From NCBI GenBank assembly GCA_015680905.1, contig CM027378.1:85775501-85839500 (forward strand): a stretch of 64,000 nucleotides of DNA, read 5' to 3'. The notes under the pieces are model-generated. The model was given only the letters and a program-made list of their open reading frames with translations, searched no databases and was not told the origin of the DNA. The DNA comes from Coptis chinensis. Its lineage: Eukaryota > Streptophyta > Magnoliopsida > Ranunculales > Ranunculaceae. Numbering within the stretch: position 1 is the first letter of the stretch; every line of letters starts with the position of its first letter. Position numbers and translations under genes: made by a program. Positions 38,049 to 49,675 of this stretch are shown here, one piece after another.

Positions 38049-40589
38049 TGTCGCGCCTCGATTTTTCAGACAATTGAATATTCAGGTAAAAGAGCTCAAT
38101 CTGAATATTCAACAATCTAATAAACCAAGACGTGAACGGGTTTGACTCACACGAGTCCAAACTATAACTAAAAATAAAATCCTCTCTGAACATTGTGTTC
38201 TAAAAAAAATAAATAAATAAAATAAAAAAAATTCGGCAGAGTCTCCTCTGTATTTCTAACATTTCATAAATCTACAACATGTCCTAACCTGAAAATCAAA
38301 TAATACACTTCCATTTATTATATTAAAACCTCAGCCATAAACCCAACTACTAAAGATATTGATTCGTGGCACCGGCTACTTAACCATCTCGACAAATGCC
38401 AGTTAAATCAAGTAGCTGCAGCGCCCCGAAACAAATCTCATACTCCAGATCGGTCTTTCCCAATTGACGCTAATCCATGTCATAGTTTCTAACTAATAGA
38501 TGCATCCTAATATGGACTCATTATTAAAGACAATAAAGAAATACTAAATTATTACAAAACAACTTAAATGAATAAATTTATAAACAAGAAAGAGCTAAAA
38601 GAACCGCCTTAGCCAATCCGAGTGCGCTTCACGTTAACTTGTTCTTAATTTACCCGTACGCCTTTTCTTGTCTTATGGGAGCACCTGTAAAGATACTCCA
38701 ACGCTCAACGTTGGATACGAAGTCAATATATAATAATCCACTGGAAATGAAATTGAAACAAAAGACGAGGTTAACACATACCTTTAGCTGCTTAATACCA
38801 CTTACCGTTTCCTTATTAAATCCTCGTAAGTGCATTGATTAACATACTCTCAAGAAAAACATTAGCATTCAATATAATTCATACTCACAAGATTTCTATC
38901 ATGCTTAACACGTAGGCAAATGAATTGTACTAGAATTAACTAGAAATAAAATAACTTGAACTACCGATTTTCTTACTACAAGGGGTGGGGGTTTTCCTAT
39001 GGAAGCGGCTGAGCCGAGTGGCTGCCTATGTACCCATTTAGGGATCAAGCCAATCGTAGTTCTCCTATTCGGGTAAGGATCTATGGGATGGATTAAGCCA
39101 TTTCCGATGAGGAAGGCGGTATAGGTTCCTCACTCTTGTTCTAACCATGTAACGTCCCCTCACCGATTCTCAGCCTTGAATCGGTATTCTACCTAGTATG
39201 TCACTTCATTTCTAGTTATTCGAGGTTTTTCCCGAATTCTCGAGTAAACGCACCATATATATATTATTCAACCTAGACAAAATAAGTATTTAGCGCAAGA
39301 GAACCTATGATAATCGCATGTCATTAATATACTTATCTCAATACTATTTTAACAACCAAGTAATTATGCGGGAAATAAAACAATAAGTTAATAAAATAGA
39401 CACGGATATATTAAAGCTCATTGCGGCTTGTGTCCGTCTGACAATGGCTCGCCGTGACCTAACATGGTCTGTAGCGGCCTGGCCGGTGGCATGGCGATAT
39501 GGCATATTAGTGACTTGGATGCCGCCTAAAACAGCTTAACACGGCCTAGTGATGGCCTAGTGCGGTCCTTTGATGTGGCTCGACGTGACCTTGCTGCGGC
39601 CTTATTGCGGTCTGACAACGGCCTGACAGTTGTCGGTCTTAATAACTTATATATATATATATATATAAGCTAATAATTAATATCCAACTTAAGGTGAAAT
39701 ACACATATTGTACACTAAGAAGCCACAGAAGAAATTAGAAGATATGGGTAGTGTCCAATATAAGTATATTTGTTCAATATATACAAATGATGCGTGTCTA
39801 CTATACGACAAGTCAAACAGATGAAGTATGCATGATTAAATTACCCGCTAGCTAATGATTTCGGGTTCACAATTCCTTCAAGATAAACATGAAAACCAGG
39901 TACTGAAATTCTCCAGCCCGCCTCTCTTCCAATAGCTCCTGATCCGTAGAGCAGTGAGTGCTCAAACGACATAATCAAAGTCGTTCCCCCTTTCAAATTC
40001 TCTGAACACCAGCTCTTTTTCCCTTTAGTTCCCGAAGGTTTTCCCTTATTAGTACCGAAATTAATTTAAGTTGTGGATTAACAACGGATGGTGGTGGCGG
40101 AAGAAGTTTTGATTAAGCTGAGGGAGACGGATTTCGGGGAAATCAAAACCGAGAGATATTTCTTCGAAAACCCCCAGAGAGAGAAGAGTGCGATCCCCTT
40201 TTTCTTCTTCTTTTTGTTTTCGTCCTTATCCCTCCATAAGCTCTGTCTCCCTCTAATAAAACAGGCCCAAACATATATAGCCCACTCCCTAATCTCCTAA
40301 GTCCACTATAATAGCAAGTCTAATACTTAACAGGCCCACTAACATAAAAGGTGGCCCAATAATATAGAGCAAGCCCAATAATTATCTAACAGCCCAACAG
40401 AATAACAAGCCCAATACAATAACCAGGCCCAATATAAAAATAATCATCAATGAAAAACCCTATATCAATTAATCCAGCCCGCCAAATGATAAATGTTCAA
40501 CCTCGCCATATACGTAAGTACCTAGAGTGGCACTGAACTAACACGTAAAATGACCAGTTTACCTGTAGGTAAAATTCCGGGTCATTACA
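38049..40589 (+). repeat. Solo LTR, 2541 bp, TSD gataa, inside CACTA (fossil)
   Basis: It begins TGTCGCGCC and ends GGTCATTACA. Perfect 5-bp duplications gataa lie at 38044-38048 and 40590-40594. No second LTR or internal region is present, so it is the product of LTR-LTR recombination. The tgtcNcNcc start suggests a gypsy/chromovirus family. It contains a run of gcggcct-type short repeats at 39415-39610 and a TA tract at about 39650-39667. Confidence 0.92.
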
Positions 40590-41724
40590 GATAATGAGAT
40601 GGGTCTAGGGGTTTCTTACCTTATCCGTTTTGTACTCCGGATTAGGTTCGAAAGATCAAGTTAATCCCAATTAGTTGGGATGTCCATCACTCAACATTCT
40701 ATGCTAATGGGGGTCTTTAAACTAAAACCAACTTAAGGCCCCTGAAAGCCCATAAGATGTTTACTTTCTAATCCAAATATACGGGGTTCTACATTTGGAG
40801 TTTATGCAAAGTGGAGCACACACTCTCGAAAGAGAGCAAAATAGATTAAAGGGGTCAAGAATATAATAGGCCTAGAGAAACACATAATTTGTTCAACAGT
40901 CATAATTAAATAAGTTTTTAGACATACCCCTATCCTATATCTTACAAACTCTATATAAATTAATCATATGCTCAATCAATTAATAAGTCCTTCAATTCTA
41001 ATTAAAAGAACATACTTGTGCCACTAAACTTACACATTGTTCCTACGAATTGTGCGGTGTCATTAATAAAGGCAAATAGTGAGATCGAATTTAGAAGTTA
41101 CATAGACAAAAAAAGTTGTATAGGAGTGCTTCAAGTAGTCAAGTAGCCAAAAATTCACATGATTTCATGCAATCTAGTCCAGTTACTAGCTAATTATAGT
41201 GGGATCAGCTTAATGATATATACATTATAATAAATGGATACCAAACAGAACACTACATAATAAAGGATTAGCAAGTACTCAAGTTGCAAATCAGGCAACA
41301 AACAACTATCGAATATTGAGAATTGGACTCTACGAGTCTACAAATCTAGAGTCGCAGTTCAGCTATGCAAACAAAGGAACCATGATTACCTACCATAGTC
41401 CTGAATCCGTACAAATGCACATGAATTGAAAATAAAGGCAAGCAAAGGATAACGCAAACATTGGAAATAAATAAAACTAGATACAATTCTCAGCCTACTA
41501 TTGGTGAAATAGTGCTCCAGTGTAAAGTGCAGTACCAACACCTTGGTACTTAACAAAATGAAGAAATGCTTGACACCATTCCTTCCAAAAAAGAGGGTTT
41601 TGATGCTTTTAAATGAGTTTTAATGATCATTGAAGAAGCCACAATGCGTTTTCAAAGAAAAACACTAAATTGTGATGCATTTTGATCCTAAAAATTAGAG
41701 TCAAACACTAAAAAATCATATACC

Positions 41725-41823
41725 TGAGCAGCCTTGTAAACGTGCATAGCATCATCTTTGCGTTCAACAAGGTATCAATCGTAACCACTTTCAACATCAA
41801 CATCAACAACAGCAAAAAATTTA
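41725..41823 (-). pseudogene. Unidentified host exon-like fragment in CACTA
   Basis: The minus strand reads VVDVDVESGYD, one stop, then YLVERKDDAMHVYKAAQ followed by a GT-type donor. It looks like one exon of a host gene. The family was not recognised. Confidence 0.4.
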
Positions 41824-44654
41824 AGAGAAATTGAGAAAGTAAACCCTATAAATTTTTGTTGATTAAACAATCAACGATTGAAAAAGTAAACCCTATAAAT
41901 TTTAACTTACCTTTCAATTTTAATTTTCATCTTGATTACTGATTTTCATCTTGATTACTGATTTGAGAAGATATATTGGTGGTTTCACCATTGAAGCTGC
42001 AGAAACTTGAAAGAGACGAGTGAAAACACGAAAATCAGGCATGGGTACCTAGTTACCCATTCTTGCTGGTTCAATAAGATTGAGATGAGGAGGGAGTTAG
42101 GGTTTCGGTGATAGAGAACTGAATTCAAAAGGGGGAGCTTGAGAGTGAATGAGAGATGAGATCGTGGGAATTGATTTTGAGTGATGGCTTTCTTTTTTCT
42201 TCATAAGTTTATTCTCACGTTTCTGACGAGGTCTTGCCATCACTTAATTTGATTAAATTCAGCCATTTATTTCGAGTAATTGTATGAGTTTTAGTCACGG
42301 CTTTTACCAAATAGTGACGCTACCTTGCCGTCACAAACTTACTGACGCCAAACTGGCGTCACAAATGGAAAAAACCATGGGTCACAAAATTGTTGTTATG
42401 GTGTAGTGGATGTTAAATTGTTGGTTGGTTATTGGTTGTTGAGGTTTGATTGGGTGCTAGACAGTAGGGCGGATTGAAGCTTTGAGTCCGGCGTTAATGG
42501 CGGCGCGAATCCAGATCTAGATTTGATGAAGGGTATTGATTTAATGAAGTGAGGTTTTCGCTTTTGTTAAAGTAGTTGGGGTTTTTCCCCTGATCATTTT
42601 CGGTTAGGTTTGGAGTTTAGTGGTGGCCGGACGAGAGTTGATCCGGTGGTGGGAGCTGAGGGAGACGACCTGTTGATGTGGTTGGGCTTGGGCTTGGGCC
42701 GGAACTTAGTTTTGTTTCTTTGGGGCCAGTTTCTATTTTTTGCTTGGGCTGGACCACATTAGTTGTTTTGGGCCAGTTTCTATTTCTTTTGATTTGGGCC
42801 AAACTAATTAGTGTGTTGGGCTAGTTTCTATTTTTGGTTTGGGCCAGTTTCTATTTTTGTTTTGGGCCGACCCATTTGACTTAAAATGGGTCAAGGTGAG
42901 TCTTTAAATGTTTAGACTCTTGTATTTTGGTTTTGGGCTTTGATTGTGGACTTTTGAATGTTTAATTATGTGACATTTTATGTTGTAAATTGTATGGACA
43001 AATCAAATGCTAAAATGGTGAGGAAGCCTGCATAAATTGGTTCGTCATTATCTAAGAAAGATTTGACGTTGATATTGTGCAATTTTTGACACGTGACGAG
43101 ATATAAATCTTAGGAGACATAATATTCCTAAAACGCTATAAAAATGTTATGCAGTACGTTTGGAGAAATTGTGACATTATGTGGTATGTGGAAAAAGTTG
43201 TTATGAGATGTATTGAGATAATTCTAAATATATTTGGCTTAGTGCAGTAATGTATTTGACATGCATGTGATAAAGTGAAATGGTTATGATATATAAATGT
43301 ATGACACCTGAATAAATTACGTAATGAAAATCCTGGAACCTAGCTACCACAACTCATGTGATTGGCCCATGTGTAGGGCGTATGTGATTTGATTGGCCCT
43401 CCTGGCATTTCAGTGAATTTGAAGGGCCCTCCTAGAGTTTCAGTGAATATGAATGGCCATTCTAGCGTTTCAGTAAATCTGAATGACCCTTCTGGCATAG
43501 CCGAATAGTGGCTTGATTATTCCGTTCACAAAATTAGAACGAGACGCGCGATATTTTATGCCGAATAGTAGCAGTACTCACGTAATGGCTTTCGTGTGAG
43601 GGTTTCCTAGTATGCGATATTCCACTTAGGGTAGCTACGCACGGAGTGGTTTATTATGTGAGGGGATGCATGTGGATGTACATGTTCGGCGTTGGGAAGC
43701 GATTGTGGTAGCCAGGGAAACTAGGTAAAACATAGAGACGACGTGATTCTACAGACACTTGAAGAAACTCCAAACAATAATTGTGATAATATAACAAAGT
43801 GTACGTTAAAGCTCTAATAAATGATTTATTTTAAGTTATGTTGCATTCACAATGGTTTTGCAGAAGGGTGGGTTGAATTGATTATTCATGCAGGTGTGAC
43901 CTACTCTGTGATTAGGCTTACACCAGTGTAAGTATAGAGCGAGTTTTAGTTTCGTTATGTTATTATTAGATACAATTGACTTAGTACGGTTCGAAACTAA
44001 GGCGCCTCAGTGGAGGAACTCAATGCCTTACTAATGTTGAATTGGAAGCTAAGGCGCCTCAGTGGAGGAACTACCTGCCTCAATTATTGTAATTTAGAAT
44101 GTCGTATTAGTCGTTGGAAGTTAAGGCGCCTCGGTGGAGGAACTAACTGCCTTATGGAATGTGTATATATATGTATAAGTATATGTTATATTTTAGGGCT
44201 ACTTACACCAGCATTGTTTATAATGTTGACCCGATTTGCATGTTTGCTTATCGGGTGTGTTCATTACTTGAACATAGTTGATAAGTCTTGATAGGATTAG
44301 TATTGAAGAAGGTTGGTTGCTGCTTGTGGTTTGCGTTAGCATCATATTCAGGATATGTTTTGTTTTCTATTGAGGTGTAATAGATTTTCAGTTGATACAA
44401 TATTTTTGTATTTTCAGTTGTAATTACAATTAAAGAGTTGTTGAAAGGAAATTTGTAATTTAATCATATTTGTGAATTTTTGTAATGAAGAGGACTTTTG
44501 TTTATTAAATTTTTTTTATTGGTTTCAAATTATTAGTATAATAAAATAGATGATGGTTTTTGGAAGTTAAGAGTGCATCACACCTCGAAAATTGAAGAGT
44601 CGGGAACAAATATTATTTTTCCGATTTTGTCGAAATTCGGGGTGTGACAGACCT

Positions 44655-44897
44655 CAACAAGGTTTGCCTCCCCCATAATGATGCTTTAGTTGTCCATGTC
44701 AAAATCAGTGACTGGACAGTCAAACGTGTCCTAATAGATCCAGACAATTCGTATGACATCTTGTTCTATCATACCATCAAAAATATGAACTTGCCCATAT
44801 CGGTCTTCATAGATCCAATAGCCCCTCTCTATGGATTCAATAGCTCTTGTGCCAACCCAATTGGAGACATCATACTCCCTGTCTCTGTTGGATCTAG
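44655..44897 (+). pseudogene. Protease region of the Retand-like element, left part (fossil)
   Basis: The translation has LPHNDALVVHVKISDWTVKR and VLIDPDNSYDILF, the usual Tat-type protease start. It lies between the LARD-like insertion on the left and a CACTA insertion on the right; the protease resumes at 54014. The only host-element DNA between the two insertions is about 250 bp. Confidence 0.9.
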
Positions 44898-45153
44898 CAT
44901 TACACCATAAGGGCCATTTTGTAACAGAGCAAAAATTTTATTTGTAACGAATATATCCGTTACTACCTTTCTAACGGACATAACTGTGAGGTTTGTTGGT
45001 ATCCGTTAGTATATTTCAATTGATTTTTCTAATTATTATCAAACAACTTTGGTAAAAATTGTGCTAGTTAGCAAACAACTAAAATAATGACTAGAAGGGT
45101 ATATTCAAAACTAACGAACAACATTAAATTAAATAGAAAGGAATTGTGCCCGA

Positions 45154-45250
45154 TGATTTCCCATTCTCATCTCTCTCTTCAAGCCTCTATCGAACACTTC
45201 CTCAGTCTCCTCTGTCAAACCCTCGTCGACGAAGAAGGAAATAAACCAGG
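45154..45250 (+). pseudogene. Possible first exon of a captured gene
   Basis: ATG at 45154 opens a frame MISHSHLSLQASIEHFLSLL that runs to a GTACGT donor at about 45251. It sits just inside the left sub-terminal repeats of the CACTA and could supply a start for a chimeric transcript. It is not recognised, and may or may not belong with the 14-3-3 piece downstream. Confidence 0.4.
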
Positions 45251-45910
45251 TACGTGTTTTTTCTTTTCTTCTACCCAAACCCCATCTAGCGAATTTCTAC
45301 GGGGGTTTTTTTTTTTTTTTTAATTGTGCTCCATGATCGAACTATTCAAGTTAGTTTTATTTGGTTCACTTGCTGATAAATTTGGGGAAATTAAGTTTTG
45401 TATTGAAATTGTAAGATTGGACTCTAAATTTACGCTTCTCGATCAATTGGGATATTTCGTTGGTTTGGGGTTCTGTTGGCTAATAAACAATCAAAAGAAT
45501 TTTGGTATTAATTAAATAGTTTCTGTTTATCTAAGATCCAGTTTTCTTTATAAACTGTTTATGTTTTTGTTTGATTTCCTAGGTTGTGACTACTACATAG
45601 CTTTTTCTCTCTTCCTTTGACGGACACGCAGGTTATCGAATTTTGGTTACTTATTATTTTTTTTACTAGTTTTTTTTCCAGTGAATTAAATCTTCAGATA
45701 ATGGGTTGGTTTATTCCTTATTCATTTTTGTTTTTGTCAAGTGAAAAGCTTTGCCACATTGAACCTTTACAGTGTTGTTATGGAACATGCACGACATTCT
45801 CAGATTGATGAGAGCAACTCTTTGGAGTCTGGTTATTGTTTGGAGTTGAATTGGATTTTTGTTCAAGGTAGTATGATTGATGGTTTATTTGTTTTGTTTT
45901 TGGGGTTTAG

Positions 45911-46031
45911 GATATTGCGGTTGGTGACCTTCCTCCAACGCATCCTATTCGATTGGGGCTAGCACTGAATTACTGTGTTTTACTATGAGATACTGAATTC
46001 TTCTGAGAAAGCTTGTAGCATGGTGAAACAG
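45911..46031 (+). pseudogene. 14-3-3 protein gene fragment captured by CACTA
   Basis: After a TTTAG acceptor the frame reads [20 protein letters not shown], then (after a 1-base deletion) YYEILNSSEKACSM. This matches the highly conserved central helices of 14-3-3 proteins ([21 protein letters not shown]). 14-3-3 proteins bind phosphoserine clients; the fragment keeps only about 40 residues. The deletion breaks the frame within GVFYYE. The piece ends near a CAG/GGTTGC border resembling a splice site, so it was probably copied as genomic DNA with introns. Confidence 0.85.
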
Positions 46032-46082
46032 GGTTGCTTACTATTTTGGATTCAGGATATTGATTGGTTCTAATATGATGGG

Positions 46083-47887
46083 TGTAGACACCCCATTTTT
46101 GCACCCTAGGCGTAATTTATTCATGATTTTACCTTGAATTAAATATGATCATATAAGGTGATTTGCTTTCTAGAGTCTTCATTTCTACATCAATCTTCTT
46201 TCTTTTCATCTTCTTTTAGTGTCTTTAGACTCTCCTCATCATGTTCTAGCTATGGCTGAAGTTTCATTGCTTTTTGAGTTTTGAGCTAAAAATGACCAAA
46301 ATGCCCCTGTAACCCTTTGGAGCCCAAATCTCGTTTTTTCTACTCTTTCTTTGGATGAGATTATCTCATATTTTAATTCCCCTTAAAAAATCCTTCAAAA
46401 TGAGTACAAGCTTGCCTAGGTTCCTTTTGGATTTCAGAAACCCTAATTTTGCCCTATCCCGTTTCAGCCCGTTGTGCGCACTGTTGAGTGCAACAATTTT
46501 TTGGAGTAAGATTTTGACCCAAGGGTATTTTTAAGAGTTCATAGACTTTCCTAATGGATTAATTAAATTTTTTTGTGAAGAAGAGCTTGCCTAATTTTGA
46601 CCCGGTCAAAGGGAATTTGCAGTGTTCATAAAATGGTCAGAATGGGCCTTTTTGTGGATTTTGGACTTGTACTCGTGGGCTGTGGATCCAGCTCGAGTTG
46701 GACCTTTTCATTAGGTTTTCTAGCCCATTTTCAAGCCTCCAAAAACCTAGAGAATCTTCCTTAATTGTTTGATATGATTTGATCCCTAAAATCAAGAATA
46801 TTCTAGAGAATATGCCATTTTGGAGCCATGTTTGGAAACCCTGGATTATGGGCTCATTGAGGACGTGTGGGGTTTGATTTTTTCCCTAATCCATCTAAAA
46901 GATCCAAAAACCAAGGGTCAAGATCGCACCCTTTATCCCACCTCTTGAATCAAGGGCCAGATTTAGGAGGTGCAACCAGAAAGAGATCAAGCCATTGGAT
47001 TTTTCTTCATCAATACTCAGCCATTGGATCAAAATCTTTACCATATTTGAATCCATGCCCAAAAGCTATAAATATGGGTCTCATTCACCCACAAAAAACA
47101 TCTGGAGCTAGGAATTCGGAGTTAATAATCTGGACCTAGCTATTCAGAGCTAACTAAATGTAGTTTTTTTTTCTTTTTTTTTTTTTTTTTTTTTTTTTCT
47201 TTTCTAGTTCATCATTCTAGAGTAGAATTTCTTTAGTTTAATCTGGAGTTAAAGGTAAAATTTTGACTTCGAGGTTTTTCTAATGAATTTCTTCGTGTTC
47301 TTCATTTTTAGTCTTTTTTTCCCCTTTTTTGATCTTGAGTAGAAGCTTCTTTTCACCAAAAGTTGTTTTTTTCTCAAATTACCTATTTCAATCCAAAAAT
47401 CATAGTTGTCAATTCCAAATCAAGTTTATCATCATCATTTATCAACAATCAATTAAGATCATCAATCAATCAATCTACAATCAAGTATGAGACAACATTC
47501 CAAACAAGGTGACATCTTTCTTTTCTCTTTTATTTTAATTCGTATTGCATATTAGGATTATTTGTTTTTCTTAGTTTTACTATAGCATATAGTCATTTGC
47601 TTTTAAATAATTTAGTGAAGATCATCCAACTTGGTAGATTAATTTTTCAAGCTTTCTTCGTTCACCTATCTTAATACATTACACCTCAATAGAAGTAAGG
47701 CTGGTTTTACTAGGCGAGCGTGGGTGCCTAACACCTTCCCACATCGTACCTTGACTACCGAACCCAATAATCATCTAGTTTCGAGGGCTAGTCCTTCACA
47801 TAGGTTTTACTCAATTTTTCCTTAATAAAACTAGTGGCGACTCTAAAATTAATTACATAGACCTAGGTACACATTTTTGTGCGTACA
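46083..47887 (+). repeat. Solo LTR, 1805 bp, TSD atggg, inside Pack-CACTA (fossil)
   Basis: It starts TGTAGACACCCCATTTTTGC and ends GTGCGTACA, with atggg at 46078-46082 and 47888-47892. It contains a T-rich run at 47165-47200 and a gccgtgggtgcctaacacc-type run near the end, common in plant gypsy LTRs. It is a single LTR with no internal part. Confidence 0.92.
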
Positions 47888-49171
47888 ATGGGTTTTTAGC
47901 ATTTTTATGGATTTGGTATGTCATATGTGGTAACATAATTTGTAGGTAATATAATTAAATGAAGTAATTAGATTGTAATGAAAACATGCTTAGTCAGCTA
48001 ACTAACACAACGTTTAATTCTTTACTTTTTTTCTTTGCTCGGTAATGAATGAAATTAATTCCTTGTTTGACGTCTAGATTTATACATGTCCTTCCACAAA
48101 GGATTTCTTGTGTAACTTAGTTATTGTGGTTAAAACTAAGGTATTGAGACTGAATTCCGCCTTTCACCAGGGATAGGGGGAAAGGGGAAGTGTTATAGCA
48201 CTGTCGCCTTATAAAAATACTTACCAAAAAGTAGAAGGAAAAGAAAAGCTTAATTACCAGCTATTATAATGACTTGGTATTGAATTAGTAAGGAAATGAT
48301 TTTCATTATGTATGTCTTCTTGATGAACTTGCTCAAGAATTATGTTTGGAGATAGTTGGCTCTGCGTTGTTGGAAGTTGGGAAGCTAGTAGTATTGCTCA
48401 GGTGAACGGGTGTTAAGGATCAAGGTTTATGTTTTACAAGAAAATTGATATTTCTATTTGTAAAAGTATGTAATTGTGCCATTTCTTTAGTTGTTTAGTC
48501 AATTAGTAAAGACTAAAGAGAACACTGAGCAATACTAAAAAGAAAAATAAAAATGAATGTCTGTTAATTTTGTCAATTCTTCCTTAGATGCGATTGTTTC
48601 TTTCGTGAAGGAGAACCTTAACGTAACTGATGAAGAGTAGGCCGGACTGCATAGAATTTGCAAGCACATTGGAGTTTGTCTAACTGACTTGTGTGATTTT
48701 CATGTTTTTCTTTTCTTTTAATTCCTTTTTCTTTTTGCTTGTTCACGTATTTGTGGTAAGTTTGTATAATCACGAATGAGTGTGCATTTGTATTACAAGC
48801 AAAGGGACTTGGAATCCATCTCGTACCAATAAAGCTTTCATGGTGCATTTTCTTCAGCAAATGCAGCAGTGAGTCGGATAGAGCAAGAGAAACAAATGTA
48901 CGTTTACTTTCTTCATTATCTTAATTAACTAGAAATGTGAAATTTTGTTATTGAGTTATGGTAATCTTGCTTTTATGTGTCGCTGGTTTCAGTGGCACTG
49001 TAAGGGCGGTTGTTGCCAAGGAAAATATGAAACCAGTTGAAGTGATGACTACCACTGAGGTTTCTTGATTTTGGATATCAAGAAATATTCATCTCCCGGG
49101 AGGTACCATCTTTGAACTTATTTCTTGTTATTTGGCCTTGTTTTTTTGCTTATCTTTTTTCCGCTTTTCCT

Positions 49172-49562
49172 TTTTTTTTTCGCTAAAAGGTAATTGATTC
49201 AAAAAATATGAGGTTACAAGAAAAAAGAATATGAAGTGTGAGACCTGTATAGTATGGGTTTCATCATATGTGAACCCACCTATTACATCAAAAAGCTAGC
49301 TTATGAACCGGAAATAAGTAGTAAAATGGTTTTCTAAGTTCCTCACAAATGGAGGCTTATCATCCCACCATATACATTCTCCATTTTGTAAAGCAGCACC
49401 ATGCCTCGCACAACTATCCGCTCCTAAATTTGTTTCTCTCCATGTAGATGATATATTGATCCATATTGCTTTCTCTCTTTGTTGCTTCCATTTTGATCTT
49501 ACTCTCCAATGCACTTTATCCTGCTGGAATGCATGAACCACTGACATATCTTACAAATTCCA
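49172..49562 (-). mobile_element. 5'-truncated LINE fragment (RNase H end), minus strand
   Basis: The minus strand encodes 83 residues (49547-49296) with WRETNLGADSCARHGAAL and an Trp/Pro end, WWDDKPPF. This is the pattern of the C-terminal RNase H domain of plant LINEs. A T10 run at 49171-49180 would be the poly(A) tail. Near-identical flanks (tttttccgcttttcct at 49156-49171 and tttttctgcttttcct at 49563-49578, 15 of 16) fit a LINE target duplication. It is strongly truncated and not mobile. Confidence 0.75.
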
Positions 49563-49675
49563 TTTTTCTGCTTTTCCTCCCGATAGATAAATGGTATTCA
49601 TTGACATATCTTACAAATTACATAAAGAAAAATTCTTATGGATGATCAGTAAGCAGTTAACCCCCCACCCCCAAA

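Larger units (their letters stand above)
36413..42408. mobile_element. CACTA (En/Spm) transposon with host gene fragments, TSD gat
   Basis: Termini are CACTACACCA at 36413 and TGGTGTAGTG ending 42408, flanked by gat at 36410-36412 and 42409-42411. The LTR it entered is continuous across the site. Sub-terminal regions (36430-36715; 42300-42375) hold many copies of tgacgccatnntggcgtcac, a palindromic motif. No transposase was seen, so it is non-autonomous. On the minus strand it carries exon-like pieces, including a PDI/ERp29-type one (37430-37690), an unidentified one at about 37020-37142 (LLEELASNIWVPMS) and one at about 41725-41823 (YLVERKDDAMHVYKAAQ). A solo LTR is nested in it. Confidence 0.95.
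24445..44649 (+). mobile_element. LARD-like LTR retrotransposon, non-coding interior, TSD gacct (fossil)
   Basis: Perfect 5-bp TSDs (gacct, 24440-24444 and 44650-44654) flank LTRs running from TGTAA to GTGACA. The 5' LTR is 24445-27428 (2984 bp). The 3' LTR is 35657-44649 and is interrupted by a CACTA element. A Met-type primer site (tggtatcagagc) follows the 5' LTR. The end of the interior carries ctcgggacgagattc, a hallmark near the 3' end of Tekay/Del-type chromoviruses. Apart from a CACTA-like insertion, the interior is only about 2.6 kb and shows no gag-pol, so it is a non-autonomous large retrotransposon derivative. The LTRs differ by about 5-6% in stretches I compared by eye, suggesting an age of a few million years at most. 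Confidence 0.93.
35657..44649 (+). repeat. 3' LTR of the LARD-like element, split by a CACTA element
   Basis: The pieces are 35657-36412 and 42409-44649, about 3.0 kb together (one 3-bp TSD copy counted). The first part begins tgtaatgtccgtatttgtaa, slightly longer than the 5' copy. The tandem block with aaggcgcctcagtggaggaa has three units here (43998-44160) against two in the 5' LTR. Confidence 0.93.
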
